5,599 bases of DNA from Dehalococcoidia bacterium (lineage in GTDB: Bacteria > Chloroflexota > Dehalococcoidia > SZUA-161), in assembly GCA_004376205.1 (NCBI GenBank), contig SOKG01000142.1:1-5599 (forward strand), in the 5' to 3' direction. The notes under the pieces are model-generated. The model ran no database searches and was not told where the DNA came from. It saw only the letters and a program-made list of their open reading frames with translations. Both the position numbers and the translations under genes were made by a program. Shown one piece after another: positions 5,529-5,599 of the stretch (position 1 is its first letter; every line of letters starts with the position of its first letter).

Positions 5529-5599
5529 ATGCAATACGTTGAGGTTGGCCGGATAAGGCCAAGCACACTGAACCCGCGACTTGAGCTCACAAAGGCAGG
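5529..5599 (+). CDS. ParB-like N-terminal domain protein (partial, start only)
   Basis: Only 23 full codons are present before the window ends. The start MQYVEVGRIRPSTLNPRLELTKA has the look of a ParB/Spo0J/RepB N-terminal domain: a first strand (YVEVGRI, 3-9), then RPSTLNPR with the Asn-Pro-Arg turn at 15-17, and the beginning of the next helix. Such domains bind or hydrolyse CTP or act as nucleases, and occur in chromosome and plasmid partition proteins, and in many phage and integrative-element proteins without partition roles. The start is well supported by AGAGAGGA (5516-5523), 5 bases before ATG. The short N-terminus and the position behind a tRNA suggest an element-borne ParB-like protein rather than the chromosomal ParB of the origin region, since no parA is seen. 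The rest of the gene is outside the window. Confidence 0.7.
   Translation, partial: MQYVEVGRIRPSTLNPRLELTKA

Overview
The window is ordinary bacterial core-genome DNA, with what may be the edge of an accessory region at its right end. All six recognisable protein genes and one tRNA lie on the + strand. GTG starts are used at least twice. GC is fairly high in the left part (36 of 60 bases in a sampled stretch of polX) and drops to about 45% (107 of 240 by hand count) after the tRNA. The mix of genes (SecA with a zinc tail, bacterial PolX with a PHP domain, a 2TM-domain protein, type III pantothenate kinase next to CoaBC) would suit a Chloroflexota/Dehalococcoidia-type bacterium. That taxonomic guess is inference and weak.

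Left block (1-3022): the last 67 codons of secA, ending in a SEC-C zinc motif, then polX (GTG start at 232), a small 2TM membrane protein whose start overlaps the polX stop by 8 bases, and an unrecognised soluble protein of 245 residues. Spacing is tight and no convincing terminator is seen, so these could be one transcript. Between the 2TM gene and the unknown gene, two competing hairpins share one arm, and one of them buries the ribosome-binding site.

Middle block (3023-5153): a 143-base gap holds a near-consensus promoter (TTGTAA-17-TATAAT) whose -10 box sits inside overlapping inverted repeats. A leader of about 80 bases follows that can be closed by an 8-bp stem just before the ribosome-binding site. 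It leads into coaX and then coaBC. CoaX phosphorylates pantothenate; CoaBC adds cysteine and decarboxylates, giving 4'-phosphopantetheine. The pair therefore covers the first three steps from pantothenate to coenzyme A. The CoaC half lacks two residues that are catalytic in the E. coli enzyme.

Right block (5154-5599): a tRNA with anticodon CAU has its own strong promoter, whose -35 box overlaps the coaBC stop. It is followed by 265 bases of lower-GC, mostly non-coding sequence with several hairpins and a possible 36-codon ORF, then the first 23 codons of a ParB-like gene. A tRNA 3' end followed by a composition change and a ParB-like gene is a typical layout for an integrated element, but no integrase or second attachment site is visible here.

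I do not see a clear new system. The most interesting leads are the coaX promoter and leader, the two-hairpin junction before the unknown gene, and the tRNA/ParB boundary.
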